A stretch of 29,484 bases of DNA from CAZTKP01 sp964614215. GTDB taxonomy: Bacteria > UBP6 > UBA1177. Shown one piece after another: positions 1-8,591 of the stretch. The notes beneath the pieces are model-generated. The model ran no database searches. It had not been told where the DNA came from and worked only from the letters and a program-made list of their open reading frames with translations. The position numbers were made by a program, and so were the translations under genes. The stretch's first letter is position 1, and each line of letters opens with the position of its first letter. The DNA lies in assembly GCA_964614215.1 (NCBI GenBank), contig CAZTKP010000014.1, positions 1 through 29,484 on the forward strand, in the 5' to 3' direction.

Positions 1-2
1 CC

Positions 3-1031
3 GTTATCCTGACAGGGGCAAACATGGATTCAGCTGTTGACAGCAGGGTGGCGATAAATCACCTGAACGGAATATATTCCCCCTCTTCCTCGGATCTTAA
101 TGCAATTGACTCGACTAAGCCGGGCGGATCGATGGCAAAAGGCTTTATGTTCTATTACCTGGGAAACTACAAAAGAGCCATCTTTCACTTTAAGAAAGAG
201 CTCAGTAAAATAAAAACAGGAGAAATAAAAGCCTCCATAGACAACATGGTGGGACTTTCTTTCGCCAAACTGGGGAACTATGGAAAAGCCGTTGCCTACC
301 TCAAGGAAGCTTACGATCACGATGGAGATATAAAGACGGGGTTTAACCTGTCAAAGGTTCTTTACGAAGGCGGAATGACTGAAAGGGCGACAGCTCTGGA
401 AACAACTCTGCTCGAAAAAAGTGATGTCACGTCCTACGTTTTTCCGTATCACAAACGACCGCCGATGTTTAAAGTCTGGAGGTTTGTGACGAGCGGCACG
501 ACAGAGGACAAGTTTGAGAACTGGATAAGGTTTATGGTCTTTATTCTGGGGAACCTGTTTTTTTATATGCTTCTTCTTCTTGTGAGACTTAACTATCTCA
601 AAGGACTTACTCTTGCCAGATGCATGGAATGCGGAAAGGTAATGTGTTCCAAGTGTAATGCTGGAGGAAAGCATGTCTGTGCAGTCTGCAGGTTGATGAA
701 GGCGGATCCGAGCATTTTTAAAAGAGGCGAAAGGGAAAAATACATAAAATACAGAGAAAACTATTTTGCCAGACACTCTGTAATAACGATGTTCTTCAAT
801 GTTGTTATTCCCGGAGGAGGTCTGATCTTTACCAACAGGATCACGGAAGGCTCTATCTATCTTTTCATAACGATATTTATCGCAACCCAGTTCTTCATGG
901 GAAATACGGGTCTCATCTATAACATAAGGCCCGGGAATACCAGTGTTGTTGTTTTCTTTGCTGCTGCTGCGGTGATGATAATTTATCTGATATCTATCGT
1001 CAGAGGTTTTCTGGCGGCGAGAGGTGACTAA
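3..1031 (+). CDS. TPR-like, zinc-motif, multi-pass membrane protein (5' end outside window)
   Basis: The reading frame is open to the left window edge, so the ATG at 24 is probably internal and the gene is 5'-partial. Numbering from that ATG, residues 35-118 hold two to three TPR-like helical pairs, with LGNY...A motifs repeated near 46 and 83. A hydrophobic segment at about 168-187 is followed by a Cys cluster (C200, C203, C208, C211, C219, C222; three CxxC pairs) typical of a zinc ribbon. Two or three further membrane segments lie at about 253-292 and 306-327. It overlaps the next gene by one base (TAATG), so the two are probably co-translated. The family was not recognised by name. The TPR part suggests protein-protein contacts and the Cys part metal binding; the function is unknown. 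Confidence 0.75.
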   Translation, partial: VILTGANMDSAVDSRVAINHLNGIYSPSSSDLNAIDSTKPGGSMAKGFMFYYLGNYKRAIFHFKKELSKIKTGEIKASIDNMVGLSFAKLGNYGKAVAYLKEAYDHDGDIKTGFNLSKVLYEGGMTERATALETTLLEKSDVTSYVFPYHKRPPMFKVWRFVTSGTTEDKFENWIRFMVFILGNLFFYMLLLLVRLNYLKGLTLARCMECGKVMCSKCNAGGKHVCAVCRLMKADPSIFKRGEREKYIKYRENYFARHSVITMFFNVVIPGGGLIFTNRITEGSIYLFITIFIATQFFMGNTGLIYNIRPGNTSVVVFFAAAAVMIIYLISIVRGFLAARGD

Positions 1032-2017
1032 TGGTTGGCGGAGTCAGTAGTATAGCTGTTCCAAAAACGGTGGTTGAGGGAAATCTTTCCGATACTACAT
1101 TTTTTGACATTATGCGTGAGATCGCACTTCCGAAAATGACAGGAGTCCTCAGAGTTGAGATCGGACGAAGAACTTACAGGTTCTATTTCAGAAGCGGAAC
1201 TCTTATTTACAGTGAGAACAGCAGGGAAAGAACAGAAAAAAAGGTTCTCAAAATGGTAAGGCGCTCCGGTCTCATCACGAGAGACACTTTTGTAATAGCC
1301 GAAAAGAAAAAATCGCACATGCTGAAAAGTCTTCTGGAAATTCTCATAGACCAGGGCCATGTTTCGATGCTGCTTTACTCAAAGATCATAAACACTGTTC
1401 TGAGGATGAATATTGCAGATGTCATGCTGGCAAAAAAAGGAAAGTACTCGTTTGAAGAGAAAAAGAGTATCAGAGAAGTGCACGGCGTAAGAACGGTCGA
1501 TATTCAAATGGTCCAGACCCTTTCGAGCACTATTGATACCAAAGAAAATAAAAAGGCGGCAGTCTTTATAATTAAGCATCTTTACAGCAATGTTTCAGAT
1601 AATTCAGGAGCAAATTACCTTTCTGTTGATAAGCCGTTCATTCAGAACTACCTGATAACAGAGCAGGATTTTCTGAAATATATGTCAAAGGCGGCGGAGG
1701 ATTATGCAAAAGGTAAATGGAAAATGCAGAGCCGTCTATTGAGCTCAAGAACCATAAGTGCCGCAACGCTTTATTTTTTCAGAGCGGTAGTCTTTGCCGG
1801 TATCTGTGTGTTTCTGTATCTGGCTACCATGACAAACACGTTCAAAGTTGACAAAGAGCATCGATCGATAAAGGATTTTTACTTTTTTAAAGTATCTCTT
1901 CTTACAGCTCTTGTAAGTTTTGAGAGCGGTGGAACGCCAAGTGTTGAGAAAACGGTCGAGACAGGGCTCTTAAAAAAGGATGAAGTTATACGTTCTGGTT
2001 ATAAGATAAAGGAGTAG
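1031..2017 (+). CDS. PATAN (DUF4388) domain membrane protein
   Basis: The N-terminal ~110 residues fit the PATAN/DUF4388 pattern: a G-N-L start near 17, a TGVLRV strand near 37-42, an aromatic FYFRSG hairpin near 51-56 and LIYSE near 58-62. PATAN domains occur in regulatory proteins of deltaproteobacteria, Myxococcota and cyanobacteria, often in signalling or motility; their ligand is not settled. A single membrane helix lies at about 245-267, followed by a ~60-residue tail. The ATG overlaps the upstream stop, which indicates translational coupling. The next gene starts 3 bases downstream. Its role with the upstream TPR protein is inferred only from this tight linkage. Confidence 0.75.
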   Translation: MVGGVSSIAVPKTVVEGNLSDTTFFDIMREIALPKMTGVLRVEIGRRTYRFYFRSGTLIYSENSRERTEKKVLKMVRRSGLITRDTFVIAEKKKSHMLKSLLEILIDQGHVSMLLYSKIINTVLRMNIADVMLAKKGKYSFEEKKSIREVHGVRTVDIQMVQTLSSTIDTKENKKAAVFIIKHLYSNVSDNSGANYLSVDKPFIQNYLITEQDFLKYMSKAAEDYAKGKWKMQSRLLSSRTISAATLYFFRAVVFAGICVFLYLATMTNTFKVDKEHRSIKDFYFFKVSLLTALVSFESGGTPSVEKTVETGLLKKDEVIRSGYKIKE

Positions 2018-2020
2018 ACC

Positions 2021-4396
2021 ATGCCGAAAAAGCTTAATGAGATCGATCCTAAGGAATTGAGATACTATCCGGATCTGAAAAAGTACAAGGGTAAAACCAC
2101 AAAAGAGATAGAGCCCATATCACAGCTTGTTTTCCAGAGACGTGGTTTTGAAGCTATGGACTTTGGTCTGACTGTAAACAAAAAAGGGTTTAATATCTAC
2201 GTTGCAGGTGATGCCGGAACAGGAAAGACATCGAACGTGAAGAAGCATGTTGAATGTCTTGCGGCGAAAATGCCAGTTCCTGATGATATTCTCTATGTTC
2301 ACAACTTCGAGGATCCTGATTCGCCTGCACTTATTTCAATGAAGGCCGGAAAGGGAGAAAAGTTCGTTAAGGATATGGACGATCTTCTTTCGACCTTTAT
2401 ATTTCAGATCCCCAGACAGATGGAGAGCGAGAGTTTTGAGATCCAGAAGGGAGAGGTGGCAAGATGGTATCAGGATGAAAGCCAGAACAACTATCTGGAG
2501 ATCGAAAAAGAGGCGACAGAGCTGAGTTTCTCAATAAAATCAACACAGAACGGTCTGGTTATCAACCCTCTGGTCGATGGAAATATTATTGACAGAGAAA
2601 AGTTCGAGGCCCTTTCAGAAGAGCAGAAAGAGATAATAAAAAGAAACGAGGAACTTCTTCAGGAAAAACTTATCGCATACTTTCATAAAGAGCGTCGTCT
2701 GGAGAAGAAGTATAAGGAAAAACTGACAAATCTCAGACAGACAATGGTTCGGCTTATCGTTACTGAACCACTCAGAGAAATTAAACACAAGTATCCTGAA
2801 AACAGCAAGGTTGAGAACTACCTTCTCGGTCTTCTGGAGCATACTGTTGATAACTACAACGAATTTTTTATCTACCGTGATCTGGAAGAGGGAAAGATCG
2901 ATCCTTCGAAAATAGCGGAACCGGATTTTAAGGAGTATAAAGTCAATCTTCTCATAAATAACAAAGGGTTGTCCGGAGCACCTGTGATATATGAGACGGC
3001 TCCTACTTTTCAGAGCATTATCGGGTTTTTTGAGTATGAAGAGTTCCATAATTCTCTTTTTACGGACTTTACAAAGATGAAACCGGGTGCACTTCACAAG
3101 GCAAACGGAGGATTTCTGATCATTCAGGCAAGCGATATTCTCAAGAACTACTATGCCTGGACGGCGCTGAAAAGATCTGTCAGAAACAGGATGGTCAAGG
3201 TCGGAGATGTTGATATCGACTTTAAGTACAGAATAAACATTGTTCCGGATCCTCAGCCGGTAGAGCTGGATATCAAGGTTATTCTTATCGGTGATGACTA
3301 TCTTTATCACCTGCTTTACAATCATGATTCTGATTTTAGGCGGATATTCAAGGTAAAGGCGGACTTCGGCTCATCAATTGACATTACGGCCAAGTCCACG
3401 GATGCTCTGATAGGATTTATTTCGAGAGTTGTCAACGAGGACTGCGATCTGCCTTTCGATCTTAGTGCAATAAGGAGAATGCTCCACTACAGCTCAAGAA
3501 AGGCGGGAGATAAGAAAAAATACAGGATACATGCAAGCGATATTGTTGAAGTTATTGTGGAATCAGCCTTTTTTGCTAAAAAGAAAAAGAAGAAGATGGT
3601 AGATGAAACTCTGGTGAAAAAGGCTCTTTCGAATAGAGAGACCAGACACGACAGATTTAAGGAGCACTATTACGAATCAATTGAAAGAGGAAAGATCCTT
3701 ATTGACGTAAAAGGAGCCAAGGAAGGTCAGATCAACGGTCTTGCCGTGTACTCGATAGGTGATTACAGCTTTGGAATTCCTTCGAGAATTACAGCCATGG
3801 TCTTTGCAGGAAGACGCGGAATAATCAACATCGAGAGAGAGGCCCGTCTTTCAGGGGCAATACACGACAAAGGCGCAATGATACTAGCTGGTTACATGGG
3901 CAACACCTTTGCTCAGGACAAGCATCTTTCGCTTAGTGCCTCCATTGCTTTTGAGCAGAGTTACGGCGGAGTTGACGGAGACAGTGCAAGCTCAACGGAG
4001 CTTTACGCTCTTCTTTCGGCGCTTTCGGATGTTCCTATCAAACAGTCGATAGCTGTTACAGGTTCAATTAACCAGTTGGGCGACATTCAGCCTATAGGCG
4101 GAGTTAACGAAAAGATAGAGGGTTTCTATGAGATCTGTAAAATAAAGGGCATGACTGGTGATCAGGGAGTTATCATCCCCATTCAGAATATTCAGAACCT
4201 CAACCTTTCAGACGACGTTGTCGAGTCTGTTAAAAAAGGAGAATTCCATATCTACGCAATAAAGAATGTGCGTGAGGGAATAGAGATCCTGACGGGAGTC
4301 CCTGCAGGAAGAAAACTTAAGAACGGTGGTTTCACAAAAAATTCTATTTTTGATCTTGTAAACAAAAAGATCAAGGATCTCAATAAGATAAAGTAA
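2021..4396 (+). CDS. Lon-related ATP-dependent protease (LonB/AAA_32 type)
   Basis: This is a 791-residue, non-canonical Lon homologue. The Walker A motif GDAGTGKT lies at 63-70. The long central insertion at about 120-300 is rich in charged, coiled-coil-like sequence, and the GGFLII strand of the second half of the ATPase domain is visible near 365. The C-terminal S16 peptidase domain is intact: the catalytic Ser is S655 (within GDSAS) and the catalytic Lys is K698 (within GGVNEK). The family degrades damaged or regulatory proteins in the cytoplasm with ATP. Length fits the family (about 800 residues). An AAAGGAG ribosome site at 2008-2014 sits 6 bases before the ATG, and the gene follows the PATAN gene by 3 bases. 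It lacks the classical N-terminal LonA substrate domain, so it is not the housekeeping LonA. Confidence 0.9.
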   Translation: MPKKLNEIDPKELRYYPDLKKYKGKTTKEIEPISQLVFQRRGFEAMDFGLTVNKKGFNIYVAGDAGTGKTSNVKKHVECLAAKMPVPDDILYVHNFEDPDSPALISMKAGKGEKFVKDMDDLLSTFIFQIPRQMESESFEIQKGEVARWYQDESQNNYLEIEKEATELSFSIKSTQNGLVINPLVDGNIIDREKFEALSEEQKEIIKRNEELLQEKLIAYFHKERRLEKKYKEKLTNLRQTMVRLIVTEPLREIKHKYPENSKVENYLLGLLEHTVDNYNEFFIYRDLEEGKIDPSKIAEPDFKEYKVNLLINNKGLSGAPVIYETAPTFQSIIGFFEYEEFHNSLFTDFTKMKPGALHKANGGFLIIQASDILKNYYAWTALKRSVRNRMVKVGDVDIDFKYRINIVPDPQPVELDIKVILIGDDYLYHLLYNHDSDFRRIFKVKADFGSSIDITAKSTDALIGFISRVVNEDCDLPFDLSAIRRMLHYSSRKAGDKKKYRIHASDIVEVIVESAFFAKKKKKKMVDETLVKKALSNRETRHDRFKEHYYESIERGKILIDVKGAKEGQINGLAVYSIGDYSFGIPSRITAMVFAGRRGIINIEREARLSGAIHDKGAMILAGYMGNTFAQDKHLSLSASIAFEQSYGGVDGDSASSTELYALLSALSDVPIKQSIAVTGSINQLGDIQPIGGVNEKIEGFYEICKIKGMTGDQGVIIPIQNIQNLNLSDDVVESVKKGEFHIYAIKNVREGIEILTGVPAGRKLKNGGFTKNSIFDLVNKKIKDLNKIK

Positions 4397-4405
4397 GAGG
4401 ACACA

Positions 4406-4693
4406 ATGCCGCAGATAACGATGAGTTTTCAGAAAGACAAGTCGGATGAGGAGATCTGGAGCTGGCTGAAAAGCAACTTTGACAGAAAGATCCAGGGAAA
4501 GATAGCCGTTGAAAACATTAGACTGTCGGAAGAGATCGTTGACGGACGTCTCGATTTTACAGGAAGGACTGTTGCCGGTTTTATTTCGGTCAATGCGGGC
4601 AACATTGATGTTTCTGTAAAGATCCCGCTGCTTTACCGTCCTTTTATTCCGAGGATAAAGGCGGCTGTCAAAAAGGTTATCGACGAGATATGA
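4406..4693 (+). CDS. PHA granule-associated (PHA_gran_rgn-like) small protein
   Basis: The protein has 95 residues and no signal peptide. The second half matches the polyhydroxyalkanoic acid system family pattern: a strand beginning DGRLDFTG, then GFISV, a V-x-V-x-I-P-L-L stretch, then a final helix with repeated I/V spacing. Members of this family are small soluble proteins found both with and without PHA synthesis genes, so the name does not prove PHA storage here, and no PHA synthase is in the window. The ribosome site AGAGGA lies 4 bases before the ATG. Its end overlaps the next gene by 4 bases (ATGA). Assignment is from pattern only. Confidence 0.6.
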   Translation: MPQITMSFQKDKSDEEIWSWLKSNFDRKIQGKIAVENIRLSEEIVDGRLDFTGRTVAGFISVNAGNIDVSVKIPLLYRPFIPRIKAAVKKVIDEI

Positions 4694-5307
4694 TCGAAAG
4701 ATTTCTCACTGTTAGGAAAGAGTTCGGACCATTTGAAATTAAAGAAAAAGGCTCAAGGTTTATCTCACAGTGTTTTCCGGTAAAGTCGGCTGAGGAAGCT
4801 GAAGAAACGGTAAAAAAACTGTGGAAAGAGCATTTTAACGCCACTCACATCTGCTATGCGTACAACCTTGGAGAAGGGAAGACTGAAAAATTCAGATACA
4901 ACGATGACGGTGAGCCTTCAGGAACGGCGGGCCTGCCTATTTATAACGAGATTTTAAGGAAAGAGCTGTTCAATGTTCTGGTAACTTCCATCAGGTATTA
5001 CGGTGGCACAAAACTTGGGACCGGCGGGCTGACAAGAACATATGGACTGTCGGCAAGAACAGTGCTCGATGAGGTTGCGCCGGTGATAATTCACCTTAAA
5101 AAACAAGTAGTTCTGGAAGTTCCTTTTGATCTGACAGGAATTGCCATGAACCATATAAACCAGTTTGAAATGATAGATATCGGTGAAACTCTCTACAATG
5201 AAACAGGACAGACAATGAAACTGAATATTCCTGTCGCCTCTGTCGAAAAATTCATCACCGACATGATCGAGAGAAGTAACGGTAAAATAATTCCGGAGGA
5301 AGTTTGA
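4690..5307 (+). CDS. yigZ: YigZ/IMPACT family protein
   Basis: The protein has 205 residues, the usual length for bacterial YigZ. The UPF0029/Impact N-terminal domain is clear: the family signature YNDDGEPSGTAGLPI near 77-91 and RYYGGTKLGTGGL near 102-114. A C-terminal ferredoxin-like (DUF1949) domain fills about 135-205. In eukaryotes IMPACT regulates Gcn2; the bacterial function is not settled, though RNA or ribosome binding has been proposed from structure. The gene starts in a 4-base ATGA overlap with the preceding gene, so it is translationally coupled. It is the last gene of the run, and a minus-strand gene converges 16 bases later with no clear hairpin terminator between them. Confidence 0.9.
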   Translation: MIERFLTVRKEFGPFEIKEKGSRFISQCFPVKSAEEAEETVKKLWKEHFNATHICYAYNLGEGKTEKFRYNDDGEPSGTAGLPIYNEILRKELFNVLVTSIRYYGGTKLGTGGLTRTYGLSARTVLDEVAPVIIHLKKQVVLEVPFDLTGIAMNHINQFEMIDIGETLYNETGQTMKLNIPVASVEKFITDMIERSNGKIIPEEV

Positions 5308-5322
5308 AACTTAAATTTTTAT

Positions 5323-6450
5323 CTACAAAATGTAATCCAGATAATTTTTTCTGTTAACTATGGAAAATGTGCTTTCCGGGTAGTTTTTCTGCCATTCTTT
5401 TGGTATTTTTACAGTCTTTTTTTCAGAATATTTACATTCGAATGCAGAAAGTTTGCCATCAATTTCTTCAATAATATCTATTTCCTGACCGGTGTATGTT
5501 CGCCAAAAGTAATGATTCCCGTAATAATTTTCATATTCGTGCTTTTTTAACCTTTCCATGAATATAAAGTTTTCAAACAACGCTCCGGTATCATTTCTGT
5601 TTGAAAGTTCATTGAATTGAGAGATAAGAGCATTTCTTATTCCATTATCAATAAAATAATACTTCATTTTGGAAGTTACTTCCTTTCTGAGATTTCCGCT
5701 AAACCCCCCGAGAGGTTTAATAACAAAACACTTTTCCAGGAGATCGAGATATCTGGATACGGTTTTTGTATCAACTCCGATTGTGTTTCCTAACTCATTT
5801 AGTGAAACTTCGCTACCTACCTGAAATGCAAGAAGTTTTAAAAGTTTTATGAGCAGCTTAGGTGATTTAACGGTTTCATGGATAAAGAGGTCTTTTAGCA
5901 GGTAAGAGTCAGTAAGTTCTTTAAGTATCTGAATCTTTTTCTCTTTTGTTTTTGCTGTAAAAACATCAGGATACATTCCAAAAAGCAGAAATTCCTCAAG
6001 TTTTTCTTTAAGGTCGTACTGGTTAATTTGTATGGCCAACTCTTTATGTGAAAGGGGGTAAAGTGTTTTTGTAATTTTTCTTCCAGTTAAAGGTTCTCCA
6101 ATGTTTTGAGAAAGATTGAAAGACGAAGACCCTGTGACAATGATTGACAGATCAGGAACATGATCAACAATAATTTTTAAAGCTTTACCAATATTCTCAA
6201 TTTCCTGAGCTTCATCAATTGCTAATATCTCATAGCCTGTGGCATATTCGATAAGGGAATTGAAGTCAAGAGAGTTGAATAGGAGCTTTACAGTTATATT
6301 TTCACCACTTTCAAGGCGGTATTTTTTATCTGTAGAGGAGAGATAATATTCAAGCAGAGTGGTTTTTCCAACTTGTCTTGCTCCATAAATGACAAGAACT
6401 TTCTTTTTTTCTATCAGACCGTCAAATGAGTTGTAAATTCTTTTGATCAT
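5323..6450 (-). CDS. DUF4143/AAA_14 family ATPase (first copy)
   Basis: The protein has 375 residues from the ATG at 6450. This start is chosen over an upstream in-frame ATG (6534) because a perfect GGAGGAG ribosome site (6457-6463) precedes it. The N-terminal P-loop ATPase has Walker A GARQVGKT at 23-30 and Walker B ILAIDEAQ with D79/E80. A helix-turn-helix-like segment follows at about 215-245. The DUF4143 C-terminal domain keeps the PD-(D/E)xK-type trace EIDII...FECK near its end. The family is widespread, patchily distributed and often carried in accessory DNA; the physiological role is unknown. The gene diverges from the methyltransferase gene and shares an operator-rich intergenic region with it. 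The region appears more AT-rich than the flanking housekeeping genes, which suggests transfer. Confidence 0.9.
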   Translation of the reverse strand: MIKRIYNSFDGLIEKKKVLVIYGARQVGKTTLLEYYLSSTDKKYRLESGENITVKLLFNSLDFNSLIEYATGYEILAIDEAQEIENIGKALKIIVDHVPDLSIIVTGSSSFNLSQNIGEPLTGRKITKTLYPLSHKELAIQINQYDLKEKLEEFLLFGMYPDVFTAKTKEKKIQILKELTDSYLLKDLFIHETVKSPKLLIKLLKLLAFQVGSEVSLNELGNTIGVDTKTVSRYLDLLEKCFVIKPLGGFSGNLRKEVTSKMKYYFIDNGIRNALISQFNELSNRNDTGALFENFIFMERLKKHEYENYYGNHYFWRTYTGQEIDIIEEIDGKLSAFECKYSEKKTVKIPKEWQKNYPESTFSIVNRKNYLDYIL

Positions 6451-6456
6451 ATTTGT

Positions 6457-6463
6457 CTCCTCC
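6457..6463 (-). promoter_or_regulatory. strong ribosome binding site deciding the DUF4143 start
   Basis: On the minus strand this reads GGAGGAG, 6 bases before the ATG at 6450. It favours the 375-residue protein over the longer frame beginning at 6534, whose extra N-terminus covers promoter-like sequence. Confidence 0.8.
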
Positions 6464-6489
6464 GAAACTAAGTAACAGTTGTTGAATAA

Positions 6490-6517
6490 ATTATATCTAA
6501 ATCCATAAATTATGCAA
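6490..6517 (-). promoter_or_regulatory. predicted sigma70-type promoter for the first DUF4143 gene
   Basis: On the minus strand there is TTGCAT (6512-6517), a 16-base spacer, then a perfect TATAAT (6490-6495). The predicted transcript would start about 35 bases before the GGAGGAG/ATG. The -10 and spacer overlap one arm of the 9-bp inverted repeat TATCTAAAT/ATTTAGATA, so a repressor could act here. Confidence 0.55.
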
Positions 6518-6561
6518 AATATGTGGAGCAGCACTCCATAAATTTAGATAAATATATGGAG
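6494..6561. repeat. nested direct and inverted repeats (operator-like) between divergent genes
   Basis: The intergenic region carries several short repeats. There is an inverted pair TATCTAAAT (6494-6502) and ATTTAGATA (6542-6550). There is a direct pair TCCATAAATT (6502-6511 and 6535-6544). A palindrome TGGAG-5-CTCCA lies at 6524-6538. A second inverted pair is CTCCATA (6534-6540) and TATGGAG (6555-6561). They surround the promoter elements of the minus-strand ATPase gene and lie upstream of the methyltransferase gene. The arrangement fits binding of a dimeric regulator, but no regulator gene is identifiable next door other than the HTH-containing ATPase itself. Confidence 0.5.
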
Positions 6562-6589
6562 TTTAAGTTTAAAAACAGGAAAAAACAGG

Positions 6590-6618
6590 TTGATAAATTA
6601 ATACAATTATGGTATTTC
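6590..6618 (+). promoter_or_regulatory. possible promoter for the methyltransferase gene
   Basis: TTGATA (6590-6595), a 17-base spacer and TATTTC (6613-6618) lie about 37 bases before the start codon at 6655. The -10 is a weak match, so this is tentative. Confidence 0.3.
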
Positions 6619-6654
6619 TACTTTAGCGTTATATTAATTCCAGGAGGGGATAAG

Positions 6655-7428
6655 ATGAGTAAGGATAAGAGTTCCATACATGATTTTGATGTTAACATAA
6701 TAGTTGAATATTACTCAACATTGGAAAGACAGGGGCCTGGTAGTCCTGAAGTTACTAAAAAGGCTTTGAGTTTTATTGAAGGTCTTAATGAAAACTCAAA
6801 AATTGCCGATATCGGATGCGGATCAGGCGGTCAGACAATGATAATGGCGCAAACTGTTCCGGGCACGATCACGGGCATAGATCTTTTCCCACTTTTTGTT
6901 AATAAATTCAATGAGAATGCAAAGAAACTTGGCCTGCAAAACAGGGTGAAATGTGTTCAGGGTTCAATGGATGATCTTCAATTTGGTGAAGAGGAATTGG
7001 ATCTCATGTACTCAGAAGGTGCTATCTACAACATCGGGTTTGAGAAAGGGCTTAAAGAGTGGCGGAAATTTCTTAAAAAAGGTGGGTATGTCGCAGTTTC
7101 CGAGGTTTCGTGGTTTACGAACGAGCGACCGAAGGAGATAGAAGATTTCTGGATGGATGCTTATCCTGAAATTGACACAATCCCCAATAAATTAAAGCAG
7201 ATGCAGGACGCAGGTTATGTGCCAGTTGCAAGTTTTATTCTGCCTGAGATCTGCTGGACAGAGCATTTTTATGCTCCCCAGGTTCAGGCTCAGATCGACT
7301 TCCTGAAAAAGAATGAAGGCAATGAAGCTGCGGAAGGTTTTGTAGAAAATCAGCGACATGAAACAAGACTTTACCATAAGTATAAAGATTGTTACGGATA
7401 CGTTTTCTATATCGGGAAAAAGATCTAG
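6655..7428 (+). CDS. class I SAM-dependent methyltransferase (Methyltransf_11/UbiE-like)
   Basis: The protein has 257 residues from the ATG at 6655. That start follows GGAGGGG (6643-6649) with a 5-base gap; an in-frame ATG at 6523 would add 44 AT-rich residues and has no ribosome site. SAM-binding motif I, ADIGCGSGG, is at 51-59, and the acidic end of strand 2 (TGIDLFP) at 73-79. The family is common in Bacteroidetes and Firmicutes, where close relatives share the LERQGPGSPEV start and the YGYVFYIGKK end; the substrate is not known. It lies between two DUF4143 ATPases. Its stop codon overlaps the last bases of the convergent ATPase gene. A decayed copy of its last ~30 codons lies 1.3 kb downstream. 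Confidence 0.88.
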   Translation: MSKDKSSIHDFDVNIIVEYYSTLERQGPGSPEVTKKALSFIEGLNENSKIADIGCGSGGQTMIMAQTVPGTITGIDLFPLFVNKFNENAKKLGLQNRVKCVQGSMDDLQFGEEELDLMYSEGAIYNIGFEKGLKEWRKFLKKGGYVAVSEVSWFTNERPKEIEDFWMDAYPEIDTIPNKLKQMQDAGYVPVASFILPEICWTEHFYAPQVQAQIDFLKKNEGNEAAEGFVENQRHETRLYHKYKDCYGYVFYIGKKI

Positions 7429-8570
7429 GAATAGAGTTTTTCAGGGATAGAGCTTATCTTTTCAATTGGAAGCACCTCAATTTTTTTATTCAGAAGATAC
7501 TCCTTATCGCCAGGATAAACAACAAAGAGTTTTTCAAGATCAAGGTCTTTAATGCAGGAAGTCATAGATCTTGTAATTGATGGTGAATCGTTGAACTTAA
7601 ATTCTGCTCCGTAATTCCTGCCATGATCCATCCAGAATAAATCAATTTCTGCTCCACTGTGTGTGGAAAAAAAGAAAACTTCGCCATCTTTTTTGTTTAG
7701 AACCCGTATTGTTTCTTCAAGAGCAAATCCTTCCCACGAAGCTCCTTTTTTCGGGTTTGCCATAAGATCTTCCTGACTGGAAATGGTCTGAAGAGTATGA
7801 AAGATTCCACTATCTTTGATATAAAGTTTTGGTGCTTTGACTAATCTTTTTGAGATGTTAACATACCATGGCGGAAGCAGTCTTACCATAAATGTTCCGC
7901 ATAGAATGTCAATATACCTTCTGACCGTTGTATCTGAAACACCAAAGGATCTGGAAAGCTCGCTGTAATTAAGAGTTTGTCCATGATAATGGGACAGCAT
8001 TATCCAGAAACGTCTCAATGTTATGGATGGAATGGAAATTCCCAAAGCAGGGATATCTCTTTCAAGAAAAGTTGTAATGAACTGTTGCCTCCACTCATAT
8101 GACAACAAGTCGTCATCTGCCAGAAAGGAGTCTGGAAAGCCGCCTCTGAGAAGCAGTTTCCTCCATTTATCAGTACCGATTTCTTCGGTTGAAAAGCCGT
8201 CCAGATAAAGATATCCTATTCTACCTGCAAGAGTTTCTGAACTTTTTGAAACAAGGTCTCTTGAAGCAGATCCCAGGATCAGATATTTCTGATTCTTTTT
8301 TTCGTCTACGAGAAACCGCAAAAGAGGAAAAAGGTCCGGTTTTCTCTGAATTTCATCAATAACGATAATTCCCTCAAGTGTTTCAAGAGCGAGCTGAGGC
8401 TGAGCAAGTCTTTCAATATCCCTGGGATTTTCAAGATCAAAATAATGATCACTGTTTATCTGTTTTGCCAAAGTTGTTTTTCCACATTGTCTTGAACCTA
8501 AAATCGCAGTAACAGGAAATTGACCGATCATTTTTTTTAATTTTTTAAGGAAGTTTGTTCTCTGAATCAT
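7425..8570 (-). CDS. DUF4143/AAA_14 family ATPase (second copy)
   Basis: The protein has 381 residues. Walker A is GSRQCGKT at 25-32, and Walker B is IIVIDEIQ with D72/E73. The sensor-like LILGSASRD follows near 95-103. The HTH-like segment is in the middle, and the C-terminal nuclease-fold trace is EIDLF...GAEFK. GGAG lies 7 bases upstream of the ATG at 8570. It belongs to a different subgroup of the family from the copy at 5323-6450: overall sequence differs strongly while the motifs are shared. It therefore looks like an independent acquisition rather than a tandem duplication. Its 3' end overlaps the methyltransferase stop codon tail to tail. The function of the family is unknown; it is probably cytoplasmic. 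Confidence 0.9.
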   Translation of the reverse strand: MIQRTNFLKKLKKMIGQFPVTAILGSRQCGKTTLAKQINSDHYFDLENPRDIERLAQPQLALETLEGIIVIDEIQRKPDLFPLLRFLVDEKKNQKYLILGSASRDLVSKSSETLAGRIGYLYLDGFSTEEIGTDKWRKLLLRGGFPDSFLADDDLLSYEWRQQFITTFLERDIPALGISIPSITLRRFWIMLSHYHGQTLNYSELSRSFGVSDTTVRRYIDILCGTFMVRLLPPWYVNISKRLVKAPKLYIKDSGIFHTLQTISSQEDLMANPKKGASWEGFALEETIRVLNKKDGEVFFFSTHSGAEIDLFWMDHGRNYGAEFKFNDSPSITRSMTSCIKDLDLEKLFVVYPGDKEYLLNKKIEVLPIEKISSIPEKLYS

Positions 8571-8591
8571 TTAGTGTCTCCAAATAGTTGA

